This document shows, piece after piece, positions 1 to 9,335 of a stretch of 64,000 nt of DNA. Position numbers and translations under genes: made by a program. The stretch is taken from positions 1 through 64,000 of the forward strand of contig CAZLZR010000014.1 in NCBI GenBank assembly GCA_964564015.1. Direction: 5' to 3'. The notes under the pieces are model-generated. The model was not told the origin of the DNA. It did not search any database and saw nothing but the letters and a program-made list of their open reading frames with translations. Source of the stretch: Acetivibrio sp964564015. Its GTDB lineage: Bacteria > Bacillota > Clostridia > Acetivibrionales > Acetivibrionaceae. Every line of letters begins with the position of its first letter. Position 1 is the first letter of the stretch.

Positions 1-905
1 CGCCATCTATGTCTGTTCCTACTACCTTTCCTGATACTGGTGTATCTTCCGGCGTGGTTACATTGTAATCAGGTACTGTCGGAGCATCGTTTACTGGTGT
101 CACAGTTATTGTTACTGTACTTATTGCTGTTCCACCATTTCCATCACTTACTTCTACTTTGAAACTGTCTGTCCCATTGTAGTCTGGGTTCGGTGTGTAC
201 GTCCATGTTCCATCCTGATTTACTACTACTGTTCCGTTTGTTGGGTCAGTATCCTTTTCATATGTAAGTGCGTCACCATCTAAGTCTGCTCCTACTACCT
301 TACCTGATACCGGTGTGTCTTCCGGTGTTGTTACATCGTAGTCAGGTACTGTTGGGGCATCGTTGGCTGGCGTTACTGTTATTGTTATTGTGCTTATTGC
401 TGTTCCACCGTTTCCATCATTTACTTCTACTTTGAAGCTATCTATTCCGGTGTAATCTGTATTTGGTGTATATGTCCATGTTCCGTCTAAATTTACTATT
501 ACTGCTCCGTTTGTTGGATCAGTCTTTTTTTCATATGTCAGTGTGTCACCGTCTACATCTGTTCCTATTACCTTGCCTGATACTGGTGTATCTTCCGGTG
601 TGGTTACATTATAGTCAGGTACTGTTGGCGCATCATTAACCGGTGTCACGGTTATTGTTACTGTACTTGTTGCTGTTCCACCTTTTCCATCATTTACTTC
701 TACTGTAAAGCTATCTATGCCATTGTAATCTGCCTTCGGTGTATACGTCCATGTTCCATCCGAATTTACTACCACTGTTCCATTTGTTGGATCAGTCTTT
801 TTTTCATATGTAAGTGTATCACCGTCTGCGTCTGTTCCTATTACCTTTCCTGATACTGCGGTATCTTCCGTTGTGGTTACATTATAATCAGGTACTGCAG
901 GAGGA
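1..905 (-). repeat. 273-nt in-frame tandem repeats in the adhesin gene
   Basis: The segment encoding the EDTPVSGKV motif recurs at about 41, 314, 587 and 860, a spacing of 273 nt each time. The units are close to identical at DNA level, which suggests recent expansion or homogenisation. The array continues beyond the window. Confidence 0.9.
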
Positions 906-1852
906 TTATTAGCAAATAATGGTGGAAGTTTACCTTTAAACAATGAATTGTGGGCTTCAAGATGTCCACCTCCAGGACCATCAATTAATGAATTTGCAAT
1001 AAAGTTGCCTTCTACATTACCATATCCTTTAGAAACCCAATTTGCTGTTGGAGCTAATACAGAACCTTTAATTGTTATGTTATTATTCCACAATGAAGTA
1101 GCTTCATAAAAGTTCCATAAAAAATATTGTCCATTTGCAGTAGTGGCAACTGCACCTCTAAAGAATATCGAATAATTTCCAAAGCCGATGTTGTCACCGC
1201 CAACATTTATTAATGTTGTGGATCCATCAGGCACTACTATATTTATCTGATTTATATTCTCGAGAGATAATCCGCTTCCCTCAATATTATTTCCATTAAA
1301 CGAAAAAACATTTAAAGTAGGACTTGTCCCTTCTAAAACCAGTTGTCCATAGGTAATCTTTGAAGTACCATTAACAGGATATTCTGCCCATGTTTTTGAA
1401 GCATTTAGCATAAAAGCTCTTGCTTCATTAAAATTAATAATATCCTCCCTGATTGGATTAGATACTCCATTTGAATGAGACATCCCGTAATTAATAACAT
1501 TACTTGATGTGGAGATAACAGTATTCCCACTATGATTCTGAGCACTGGTAATATTCACATCTCCACCAATTATTAAATCAGCACGTGTTGTTGACATGGT
1601 AAGCCTGCTCCCAACTGCATAGTTGGAGTAAGTCGCATTACCGGCAACGGCTACTCTTCCTTCAGAATCAACATTATTTTGTTTGTGGTCACCAAGAATA
1701 AAAAGGTTGAAATCGTTTGCAATACCAAAATTCGTACTTTGATCATAAGTTCCAATGTAATCGCTGGCTTGTGCAGTTAATATAAGGTTAGCAGAAATTA
1801 CATTGACTACTATAATCAGAGTCAAAAAGATAGATAAGTATTTTCTTGTCAC
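1..1852 (-). CDS. Choice-of-anchor-A adhesin with tandem Ig/cadherin-like repeats (3' end outside window)
   Basis: This is a secreted surface protein read from a GTG at 1852, with an AGGGG ribosome site about 8 nt upstream; the frame stays open to the window edge (617 codons). An N-terminal signal peptide is followed by a choice-of-anchor-A domain (about residues 30-310) with the family's FNLFILGDH and VAVAGNA signatures. After PAVPDYNVT come four near-identical units with a period of exactly 273 nt (91 residues), each carrying EDTxVSGKV, GTDxDGD, GTWTYTP and VNDAP motifs; these are VCBS/Big_9-type beta-sandwich repeats. The family is known from surface adhesins and matrix proteins. The C-terminal anchor (dockerin, SLH or other) lies beyond position 1, so attachment is unknown. 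The gene follows the helicase gene on the same strand but has its own 309-nt leader. Confidence 0.85.
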   Translation of the reverse strand, partial: MTRKYLSIFLTLIIVVNVISANLILTAQASDYIGTYDQSTNFGIANDFNLFILGDHKQNNVDSEGRVAVAGNATYSNYAVGSRLTMSTTRADLIIGGDVNITSAQNHSGNTVISTSSNVINYGMSHSNGVSNPIREDIINFNEARAFMLNASKTWAEYPVNGTSKITYGQLVLEGTSPTLNVFSFNGNNIEGSGLSLENINQINIVVPDGSTTLINVGGDNIGFGNYSIFFRGAVATTANGQYFLWNFYEATSLWNNNITIKGSVLAPTANWVSKGYGNVEGNFIANSLIDGPGGGHLEAHNSLFKGKLPPLFANNPPAVPDYNVTTTEDTAVSGKVIGTDADGDTLTYEKKTDPTNGTVVVNSDGTWTYTPKADYNGIDSFTVEVNDGKGGTATSTVTITVTPVNDAPTVPDYNVTTPEDTPVSGKVIGTDVDGDTLTYEKKTDPTNGAVIVNLDGTWTYTPNTDYTGIDSFKVEVNDGNGGTAISTITITVTPANDAPTVPDYDVTTPEDTPVSGKVVGADLDGDALTYEKDTDPTNGTVVVNQDGTWTYTPNPDYNGTDSFKVEVSDGNGGTAISTVTITVTPVNDAPTVPDYNVTTPEDTPVSGKVVGTDIDG

Positions 1853-2161
1853 AATTATTATCCCCTTTAAATAAAAATATCTATATAATCTCATTACCCG
1901 GATATAAGTATTTATGCTATTATTTTTATAGTGGATTTAAATGTAAACTTATAAGGAAATGAGTTTTTGTTTTTTTAATATATTTTAACATATATATATA
2001 ATTTTTACCACTATCACTTTATATACTAATGCACTTCTTCTAAACTATTTTCCGGCATATAGCCAGCCTCCTTTTATACTTTAGAGTCTTGGTAATTTAT
2101 GCCCATAATTCAATTAATAAAAACAAAAAAATATTTTTTTGAGCACTGGAATTATGAATTA
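1853..2161. other. Leader/promoter region of the adhesin gene
   Basis: These 309 nt separate the helicase stop from the adhesin GTG start. They are very AT-rich, with T-runs and an alternating TA tract near 1990. No gene and no convincing hairpin terminator were seen. The adhesin promoter must lie here unless the gene is co-transcribed with the helicase. Confidence 0.5.
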
Positions 2162-4240
2162 TTAGAAAACTATAAGTCCATTATCAATACACATACCAAA
2201 ATCCAGCTTCCTTCTTACCCCCTTAAAATCAATTTCAAGAAGAACCTGTTTCGTCTTTTGCTCAAGTACCGCAACAATTATCCCCTCACCAAAGTGTTTA
2301 TGATGTATGATCATTCCTTCTCTTATTTCTTTGATTTTATCATTTCTCATAACCTGTTCAACTTCCTTGACAAAGGTCGATCTGTACGATTTTAATCCCG
2401 GGCTTATAAGGTAAAGATATTCCCTTGCCCTGGTCATACCAACATAGAATAGCCTTCGTTCTTCCTCTAAATCCAAATAATCATCGTTCTTTTTAGCCTG
2501 TTCAACAGCATTCGAACCCGGAATCTCTTCCTCTGTCAAATCAATTAAGAATACCACATCATATTCAAGCCCTTTTGATGAATGAATTGTTGTTAACGTA
2601 ACCGCCTTCTTATAATCCACTTCTCTAGGCGTCTCAAATAATGTTTGAAGTTCTTCCATGCGTTCTAGAAACTGCGGAATTGTCGTACACCCTTCGGCTA
2701 TTGTCTCTAAAATCCCAAACAACTTGTATAAATATTCAAAAGCTAGTCCAGTATTTTCACAATATTCCTTTACATAATCAAAATAGTTAAAACCTATCTC
2801 AATATAATTCAATGCGATTGAGGGATTCTTTTTTGTCAGCTTTGCAAACTCAAATTTCAGTTCTGCCAACTTATTTTGTTGGAAAGGTTTTAATTCATCA
2901 TTCTTTAAAATCCTCTCAATAATATGTTCATCTTTATTACCATTTTGCGCATATTCCAGCATGGCCTTTGAGATGTATCGATTCATTTTGTAGTATATCC
3001 GTGAAAAGGCATCCTCATCGAGAGGGTTTAGTGCAAACTTCAAAAATGCAAGGACATCCAATACCACCCAATGAGTAAAATAGGATAGCTTATTCTGTTT
3101 TATCCTGAAGGAAATCCCTTTTCGGTTCAGTTTATCTGCTATTACAATAGAAGATAGATTGTTCCGATATAATACTGCAACACTTTTCCCTTCTTCTCCA
3201 TGCAATTTGAGTTTTTCAATCAGGTATTTCAACTGCATATGTCCATCCTCCACCTGAACTATGAAAGGATCAAACTTCTCTAAATTATCTGTTCTATGAT
3301 TTTTATCAAACCGCCAATTGTTTTCCTTTATGAAATTGCTACTTATCTCAACAATATTCTTTGTCGAGCGGTAATTATTTTCAAGCAAATACACAGCGCA
3401 GTCTTTGAACTGATTTTTAATATTCAGGATATACTGAGGTTCAGCACCTCTAAATCCGTAAATAGATTGGTCATCATCGGCAACAATAAATATATTACAG
3501 CTTTGAGGATTTATGATCAATTTCAATATCTCAAACTGTATCTTTGAGAGATCCTGCCCTTCATCCACCTGTATAAAGGAATACCTTTTCCTGTAATAAT
3601 CCAGTATATCCGGGCATTTTATCAGTATACTATAAGCGTAGGTAAGCATGTCATCAAAATCGATATACAGATTTAATCTCTTATAATCTTCATATGCTTT
3701 AAAAACAAGCGGAAAATTTTTTGTTCCAAATTTCAATTTTTCAAAATCTTTTATCATTTTGTTTTTTACAAATCCAATTTCACCGATTAAATTTTCCAAT
3801 TCATCATCATTAATTTTAGAATTGTTAATTTGCTGATAAAGCTGCCTGATAATTTTTCTCTTGTTTTCTTCAGCTTTTTCTTCGCCCTCTATCATTTTAA
3901 ATCGTTTACCCTGTCTATCCTCATAATCTCTCACAACCCGCCTGCAAAAACTGTGTAATGTTGCGAAATGTATTCTTCCTTCAGTTTCAGTTCCATAATT
4001 TTTCTTATACCTATACTCCATTTCTGCTCTGGCGGCTTTATTAAATGTAAGAGTTAGAATACTCTCAGGTTTTACATTATATTCAGATACAAGGTAAGCA
4101 ATTCGTGCCGTGATCACAGTTGTTTTACCACTACCAGGCCCTGCCAAAACAAGAGCAGGCCCATTAATGTGCTTAACGGCCTGCATTTGTTGTTGATTTA
4201 GCTTTATATTAAATTTCCCTTTAAACTCATTTACAATCAT
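2162..4240 (-). CDS. UvrD/Rep/PcrA-type superfamily 1 DNA helicase
   Basis: This is a 692-residue ATP-dependent 3'-5' DNA helicase of the UvrD/PcrA type, a family that acts in repair and replication-fork restart. Visible motifs are Walker A GPGSGKTT (residues 34-41), motif II DEGQD, motif III DDDQSIYGFRGA, the late motifs TTIHSSKGLEYDVVFL, and VGMTRAREYLYL. The C-terminus has the HHKHFGEGIIVAV segment typical of the Tudor-like tail of PcrA. It is slightly shorter than housekeeping PcrA (about 720-750 residues), so it may be a paralogue. The ATG has an AAGG-type ribosome site. It may be transcribed with, or separately from, the permease fusion gene upstream. Confidence 0.92.
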   Translation of the reverse strand: MIVNEFKGKFNIKLNQQQMQAVKHINGPALVLAGPGSGKTTVITARIAYLVSEYNVKPESILTLTFNKAARAEMEYRYKKNYGTETEGRIHFATLHSFCRRVVRDYEDRQGKRFKMIEGEEKAEENKRKIIRQLYQQINNSKINDDELENLIGEIGFVKNKMIKDFEKLKFGTKNFPLVFKAYEDYKRLNLYIDFDDMLTYAYSILIKCPDILDYYRKRYSFIQVDEGQDLSKIQFEILKLIINPQSCNIFIVADDDQSIYGFRGAEPQYILNIKNQFKDCAVYLLENNYRSTKNIVEISSNFIKENNWRFDKNHRTDNLEKFDPFIVQVEDGHMQLKYLIEKLKLHGEEGKSVAVLYRNNLSSIVIADKLNRKGISFRIKQNKLSYFTHWVVLDVLAFLKFALNPLDEDAFSRIYYKMNRYISKAMLEYAQNGNKDEHIIERILKNDELKPFQQNKLAELKFEFAKLTKKNPSIALNYIEIGFNYFDYVKEYCENTGLAFEYLYKLFGILETIAEGCTTIPQFLERMEELQTLFETPREVDYKKAVTLTTIHSSKGLEYDVVFLIDLTEEEIPGSNAVEQAKKNDDYLDLEEERRLFYVGMTRAREYLYLISPGLKSYRSTFVKEVEQVMRNDKIKEIREGMIIHHKHFGEGIIVAVLEQKTKQVLLEIDFKGVRRKLDFGMCIDNGLIVF

Positions 4241-4281
4241 CTATTCCTTCACCTTTTCCATATCTATACCTTAAACTTTAT

Positions 4282-4304
4282 TATCATTATAACAGATAAT
4301 GATA
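4282..4304 (-). terminator. AT-only stem-loop after the permease fusion gene
   Basis: A perfect 9-bp stem (TATCATTAT/ATAATGATA) with a 5-nt loop lies in the 97-nt gap downstream of the permease fusion. It lacks GC pairs and a strong U-run, so termination would be weak. Confidence 0.25.
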
Positions 4305-4337
4305 TCTAATATATTCCCTTATTTCATGTATAACCAA

Positions 4338-6896
4338 CTACTCCTTCTCCCACTCTACCTTCCTGAGTATAACACCATACCAGGAATAATCAGCGTTAAA
4401 GAACTTCGGTCCGTCTGTCCATTTCGGTTTACCATTTAAAAGAAGCCATCTTTGAACTGAAGTGTCTGAATTTTGTCTTTCGACCACCCAGACATTTTTC
4501 TTTCCAGTAATAAAGCTTTCTATGTCGGAACCAACCTCACCATTATCGGAAAACGCAGAATAGGAACTATAACCTTTAAATCCTGGTCTGAGATAAAGGT
4601 ATTGCTTGTTGTCCGGAAAATAGTACGAAAAAGTTCCAAAGGTATGCTCATCGCTGTGAATGAAAACGTCCTCCGAAGTAATCAAATCATCAAGATAGTT
4701 CCCGAGCTCAATCATTGGTCCGTTGTACCTGTATGTATTTATCTGCCTTATGGGATCCAGCGAAAACAGAAGAAGCAACACAACTAACATTACCGAAATA
4801 TCTTTATACTTGATTCTAGATATTCCATATGCTGCCGCCAACATAAACAATCCTACCACTGGGAAAATATACCTGTCAACAAAAATCGGTCTTATGGCTG
4901 AAGATGCTTTTACCGCAACAGCAAGAGTTATAATATAAATCAAAATTGCATAGACCGATAAAATTCCTTCACTACTACGTTCTTTATATGCTTTTTTTAC
5001 TCCCCAGAAGGCAAAACCAACAGTTAGAACGAATGAAGGCAAAATACCATCAAAGCCCGAAGCAAACTTTGCTTTAAAGGGATATATCAATGCCTGCCAA
5101 ACTACACTCCTTGTTACCTCTGGTATCCAAAAATCTTTTGAGACCTTAGAAATCTGTCCTACCAAAGCCATAATCCATGGCAGGTAACAGCCAACAGCCA
5201 TAACCGCCATAATAACGTACCTCAAAAGTTTCTTTTTATCAAATTTAATTATAAGATACAAAAACAACAATACGTTGGCTATAGTTACTGCCAAGAGGGA
5301 AAAATAATGTGTATAGGCAGCTCCAACACTAAATACTCCAAGCATTACAAAGTCAAATATTTTACCCTTTTCGGTACATAGATAACCATAGACTGCTGCA
5401 CCGGTCACAAAGAAAGCGGCCAGTGTATACATTCTTGCCTCCTGTCCCATCGAAAGACTCATTGGCAATACAAGCACCATAACTCCATAAATCCAACCGG
5501 TTAATTTGCCAAATGCCCTCCTTACAGGACCTGCTCCAAGGGATGCAAGCAGTACTATTCCAACCACCGACAGCAATCTTAAGGAAGCTTCAGATCTTCC
5601 AAAAACAAGCGTAACCAGCCTAAGAAATATAAAGTAGAGGGGCGGGTGGCTATCTTCAATGGTAATATTCCATATTTCCGGAATAGTGAATTTTGATACC
5701 GCAGCCGAATATGATTCATCGAACCAGAGGGTTTCATGACCAATACCGGTTATAAGATATTTGAACCCGCATAAAATAGTAAGAGTCCACAAACCAAACC
5801 AAAAAAGCTTACTGTTCCGAACTTTCAGTAATATGTTACGCATTTCACCATATAACCTCCGTAGTTTCTTACCAATATCAAGTCTAAGATAACATGCCCC
5901 CACAGGTTTCAAAACTGTTACCATGAAATCACCTATAAAAGACAACCTGGAATTTTTCCTCACAAACTCAGCATCATTAGCACTTATGTCCTCTTTGAAA
6001 ATCTTATACCATAACAATACAGCCAAAATCACCACTATCATAATCATAATCGTGCCTGCTGTACCTGCTCCATAAAACCAGTTAAGGAAATATTGCTTGT
6101 ACATATAGAAGGAGATTGCATCCCATTCAAAAATTCTATAAGAATAATAAACATTAAGAATAAGTCCAAGGAAAATAAGTATTGCAATAACTGGTCTCAA
6201 CAAAGGGAGAGTTATATAATAAAACTTTCTTAAGGGCCCCGCGCCATCAATTCCAGCTGCTTCATAGCACTCATTGTTTATGTTCTGAATACCCGATAAA
6301 AGAAAAATCGTCCACAGTGGTAAATAATGCCAAATAGTAACTATTATCATTACCCAAAGCACTCTATCCTCTGAAAACCAGTCAATTCTATACGGAACAA
6401 GGTGCAACCACTCATATAATATCTTATTTAAAAACCCATAGTCCACATTGAAATATGTGTCCCATGCGGATTCCAGTAGAAAACTTGGTATAACAAAAGG
6501 AAGGAATAATAACATCCTTGTCACATTGCTTAGTTTAAATTTCCTGTTCAAAGCAGTCGCAAGCACCAATCCTATGGCAAGACAAAGAACACTTACAATA
6601 GCCACATACAAAAAAGTATTCCAGACACTTTTTGTAAAGGCTTCAGCCATCGCTCCATTTGATCCGGTAGCTACAAATATATAGTTTTTCAACCCCATAA
6701 ACGGTGCCGTAAACTTCGTAAAAAAGCCATTCCATGTAGCAAGCTTTAAGTCAAGGAAGGAAACATATATTGCCTGTAATAGAGGTAATATCTGAAAAAT
6801 CAGGATAATCAAAAAAGCAGGAAGCAATAATAAATAGGGATTTGTTTTTCTTTTATATTGTTTTTCAGTTTTTTTAATCTTAAAATTGAATTTCAC
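4338..6896 (-). CDS. Fusion: MalF-like sugar ABC permease + GT39/ArnT-like membrane glycosyltransferase
   Basis: One uninterrupted 852-residue frame joins two membrane proteins. Residues about 15-305 are a MalF/UgpA-type permease: six membrane spans and the ATPase-docking EAA loop EAAGIDGAGPLRKFYYITLP (about 212-231). A roughly 55-residue polar linker follows. From about residue 360 the protein resembles GT39/ArnT-type lipid-sugar glycosyltransferases: many membrane spans, a first-loop WFDESYS motif (D393, E394), SHPPLYF and QEARMYT. The start chosen is GTG 6896, preceded by GAGAGG; an in-frame GTG at 6917 lacks a good site. Inside the linker an ATG at 5843 is preceded by GGAGG (5856-5860), suggesting a formerly separate or internally initiated glycosyltransferase gene. 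The partner permease lies immediately upstream. No ATPase is encoded nearby. Confidence 0.82.
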   Translation of the reverse strand: MKFNFKIKKTEKQYKRKTNPYLLLLPAFLIILIFQILPLLQAIYVSFLDLKLATWNGFFTKFTAPFMGLKNYIFVATGSNGAMAEAFTKSVWNTFLYVAIVSVLCLAIGLVLATALNRKFKLSNVTRMLLFLPFVIPSFLLESAWDTYFNVDYGFLNKILYEWLHLVPYRIDWFSEDRVLWVMIIVTIWHYLPLWTIFLLSGIQNINNECYEAAGIDGAGPLRKFYYITLPLLRPVIAILIFLGLILNVYYSYRIFEWDAISFYMYKQYFLNWFYGAGTAGTIMIMIVVILAVLLWYKIFKEDISANDAEFVRKNSRLSFIGDFMVTVLKPVGACYLRLDIGKKLRRLYGEMRNILLKVRNSKLFWFGLWTLTILCGFKYLITGIGHETLWFDESYSAAVSKFTIPEIWNITIEDSHPPLYFIFLRLVTLVFGRSEASLRLLSVVGIVLLASLGAGPVRRAFGKLTGWIYGVMVLVLPMSLSMGQEARMYTLAAFFVTGAAVYGYLCTEKGKIFDFVMLGVFSVGAAYTHYFSLLAVTIANVLLFLYLIIKFDKKKLLRYVIMAVMAVGCYLPWIMALVGQISKVSKDFWIPEVTRSVVWQALIYPFKAKFASGFDGILPSFVLTVGFAFWGVKKAYKERSSEGILSVYAILIYIITLAVAVKASSAIRPIFVDRYIFPVVGLFMLAAAYGISRIKYKDISVMLVVLLLLFSLDPIRQINTYRYNGPMIELGNYLDDLITSEDVFIHSDEHTFGTFSYYFPDNKQYLYLRPGFKGYSSYSAFSDNGEVGSDIESFITGKKNVWVVERQNSDTSVQRWLLLNGKPKWTDGPKFFNADYSWYGVILRKVEWEKE

Positions 6897-7018
6897 AATC
6901 GCACCTCTCTCGTGCACTTTACCTGCACTTTTCTATTTGTGCCAATACTCCTATTATGTACCCCAATCAATGTAATTTCAAGAATCATAATTCTGTTCTT
7001 AATTAGAACAGTATATCG

Positions 7019-7840
7019 TCACTCCTTTAGTGCTCCTCCAGTTAAACCTTTCATAAAATTCTTCTGAACAGCAAGAAAAATTAAAATAATTGGAACACTC
7101 GTTAGCGGAGATGTTGCCAATCGGCTATAATCAAAACTGGGCCACAACGAAACCGTTCTCATATTATCTGTGGTCATCAATACATCAACCAACATCCTTT
7201 CATCCCAGGCAAGCATCAAAAGGAGCATTGCTGTCACAACAATTCCTGAACCCATTAGTGGCATGAGTATTCTTACCATTATACCAAGAGTTGAACAACC
7301 ATCTACCCGTGCAGCTTCTTCTATTTCCACAGGTATTGCAACAATAAACCCTCTCAACATCCAGATACCGTAGGGGAGATACATTACCGCATACATTATT
7401 GCAAGAATAAAATAACCATTATAGGAGTTATAAAACTTAATCCCTATGACATCCTGTATTCTCTTTATTGTAACAGCAAAAGGGAGGAAATAGGCTATTG
7501 TAGGTATAAGAAGAGGAAATACCACTAAAATACTGAACATATTAAACCCGGTAAATTTGTATCTGGACAAGGCATACGCAGCCGGTAAAGCTAAGGCAAG
7601 CCCAAGGAAAATACTCATAGAGGATAAAAATATACTGTTTTTCAGGTAATTCATAAAACCTGACTGTCTGAAAAACTCGGGAACTTTGAAATTGTCACTA
7701 ATAAAAAATTGAAAAGTTGCATTAAAAAGCGTAAAGATTGGAATTAACGAAATTGCGACAAAAACTATGAGAACCTTATCAGCCAACCTATCTGGCAAGC
7801 TATTTCTGGAATTAACCTTACACAAGCCTTCCTTTTCCAT
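7019..7840 (-). CDS. MalG-like carbohydrate ABC transporter permease
   Basis: This 273-residue inner-membrane permease belongs to the MalG/LacG family (binding-protein-dependent sugar importers). It has about six hydrophobic spans and the EAA loop EEAARVDGCSTLGIMVRILMP before the penultimate spans. It starts at ATG 7840 with GGGAG about 8 nt upstream; a TTG 15 nt further up is less likely. It should pair with the permease half of the downstream fusion protein, from which it is separated by about 120 nt. The usual malF-malG order is reversed here. The ATPase and binding protein are missing from the window, so a shared ATPase such as an MsmK-type protein would be needed (inference). The substrate is unknown. 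Confidence 0.87.
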   Translation of the reverse strand: MEKEGLCKVNSRNSLPDRLADKVLIVFVAISLIPIFTLFNATFQFFISDNFKVPEFFRQSGFMNYLKNSIFLSSMSIFLGLALALPAAYALSRYKFTGFNMFSILVVFPLLIPTIAYFLPFAVTIKRIQDVIGIKFYNSYNGYFILAIMYAVMYLPYGIWMLRGFIVAIPVEIEEAARVDGCSTLGIMVRILMPLMGSGIVVTAMLLLMLAWDERMLVDVLMTTDNMRTVSLWPSFDYSRLATSPLTSVPIILIFLAVQKNFMKGLTGGALKE

Positions 7841-8014
7841 ATTACCAACTCCCAATTACCTGCAAAAATTGTCGGATATGTAAGAAAATCAATGGTCATC
7901 TATACAATCTTAATAATATAGAATTCATACCCCAAACTGGGGAAGTACATTTTCAAACCTCCAACACTAATACTAACAGATAAGAATTTAAAATGCACTA
8001 GTTCTATTGATTAA

Positions 8015-9196
8015 TTAATTATAATTTATTATTTGGGTCAAAGCATTCAATTGAGCTATTTCCTTTTTTACAGTAAAGGAATTGAGTTTAAATAGCTCCG
8101 TCCCTTCACCATAAGCAAACTTTATAATGTCATATGACTGGCTGTATTTTGATTTTGCAGTCTTATAATCCTTAAGCCCCATATAAGCACGTCCAAGATT
8201 AAGATATACCGCTGCAAGTTCGTCTTGTGTACATCCTATTTGACTTGTATCATTCCTGTAAATGATATTGTTCAAAATATTCATTCCTTCGCTGAACTTT
8301 CCTACCTGAATCAAAGCCTCCGCCTTATAGATTTCCAGCTTTATCCTATACTTTTCATAATGGGGCGGTATAATACTTAATGCTCTATCAGCAGATTTAA
8401 TAGCATCCAGAGATTTTTTAGACTTCACCTGCATTTCCGATAAATTGTACCAATTAAGAAAAGTCCTATCATACAGACGATTACTTTCCTCTAAAGCATT
8501 AATCATATCTTTAAAATATACATAATAGGCATCTTCTGCCGGAACGAGGCTATCTTCATCCCATCTCAAAACCAAAGGCGGAACATTAATTTCCCTTTGG
8601 TCAGGTTCTTTCCTTGTTAAAATAATTTCAGGTTTTTTTTCATTTTCATTCCCCGAAATATTGGTAATATCCATTTCATTATAGTTAATGCTGAAAACCT
8701 TTTTGGGAGTACCCTTGAACGAAGTAATATCAAGGTTATACCCAACCTCAAATCCCATATTCCATCCAAGCAAAAGTTCTGGTATCTTATCACCTGTGAT
8801 ATCTATAAAATGTGCCCAATCCAAGCCAATAATATTAACCATATATTCGTCGTTCCATATTTCATGCCACTCACCATTGCTTTTTTTTAATAAAATGGCA
8901 CCCCAACCACTGCCGGCACTATTATCTTTATATGAAACAAAAATCTCATCCTGCCCGTCTCCATCGATATCAACCAATTGTACTGCATCGACTCCCTTGG
9001 GGTTAACAGGATATAAAAACCTTGCACCATTAGGTAAAAAGCTTTTTGCGACCAGCTTAATATCCGAATTGTCTTCCGCAGCCTTTGGATAATTCGGGGC
9101 ACTTATCAAACTGCTTGCTTCAGGTAATAAATTACATCCTGTTATCACAGATAAAATAAATAAATTTAATATTATTGCAAAGCCCTTAATTTTCAT
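8015..9196 (-). CDS. Lipoprotein with FG-GAP-like and TPR-like segments
   Basis: This is a 393-residue predicted lipoprotein. The signal peptide ends in a lipobox (SVITGC), with Cys21 as the lipidation site. Residues about 65-220 contain short acidic repeats of FG-GAP/VCBS type (DIDGDGQDEIFVSY, DITGDKIPELLLGW), which usually form beta-propeller blades. Residues about 260-380 look like two or three TPR helices (KSADRALSI, AAVYLNLGRAYMGLKDY). It starts at ATG 9196 with CGGAG. It sits between the sensor kinase and the permeases on the same strand. It could monitor or dock surface ligands, but it is not a canonical sugar-binding protein and I do not assign a function. Confidence 0.75.
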   Translation of the reverse strand: MKIKGFAIILNLFILSVITGCNLLPEASSLISAPNYPKAAEDNSDIKLVAKSFLPNGARFLYPVNPKGVDAVQLVDIDGDGQDEIFVSYKDNSAGSGWGAILLKKSNGEWHEIWNDEYMVNIIGLDWAHFIDITGDKIPELLLGWNMGFEVGYNLDITSFKGTPKKVFSINYNEMDITNISGNENEKKPEIILTRKEPDQREINVPPLVLRWDEDSLVPAEDAYYVYFKDMINALEESNRLYDRTFLNWYNLSEMQVKSKKSLDAIKSADRALSIIPPHYEKYRIKLEIYKAEALIQVGKFSEGMNILNNIIYRNDTSQIGCTQDELAAVYLNLGRAYMGLKDYKTAKSKYSQSYDIIKFAYGEGTELFKLNSFTVKKEIAQLNALTQIINYN

Positions 9197-9335
9197 ATGA
9201 ATTCTCCGTTCCAGATAGAATTCTAATCTATTCTAATATCAATTCTACAACACTCCATAATATAAGTGGTTACAAAATGTTTAAAAATCATTTCTGTTTT
9301 AAAATGCCGGTACAGTAATGTACAAAAATATATTT

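Noticed and set aside
2099..2395. Plus-strand frame at the end of the helicase gene
   Set aside because: Antisense to a conserved helicase C-terminus and lacking a ribosome site.
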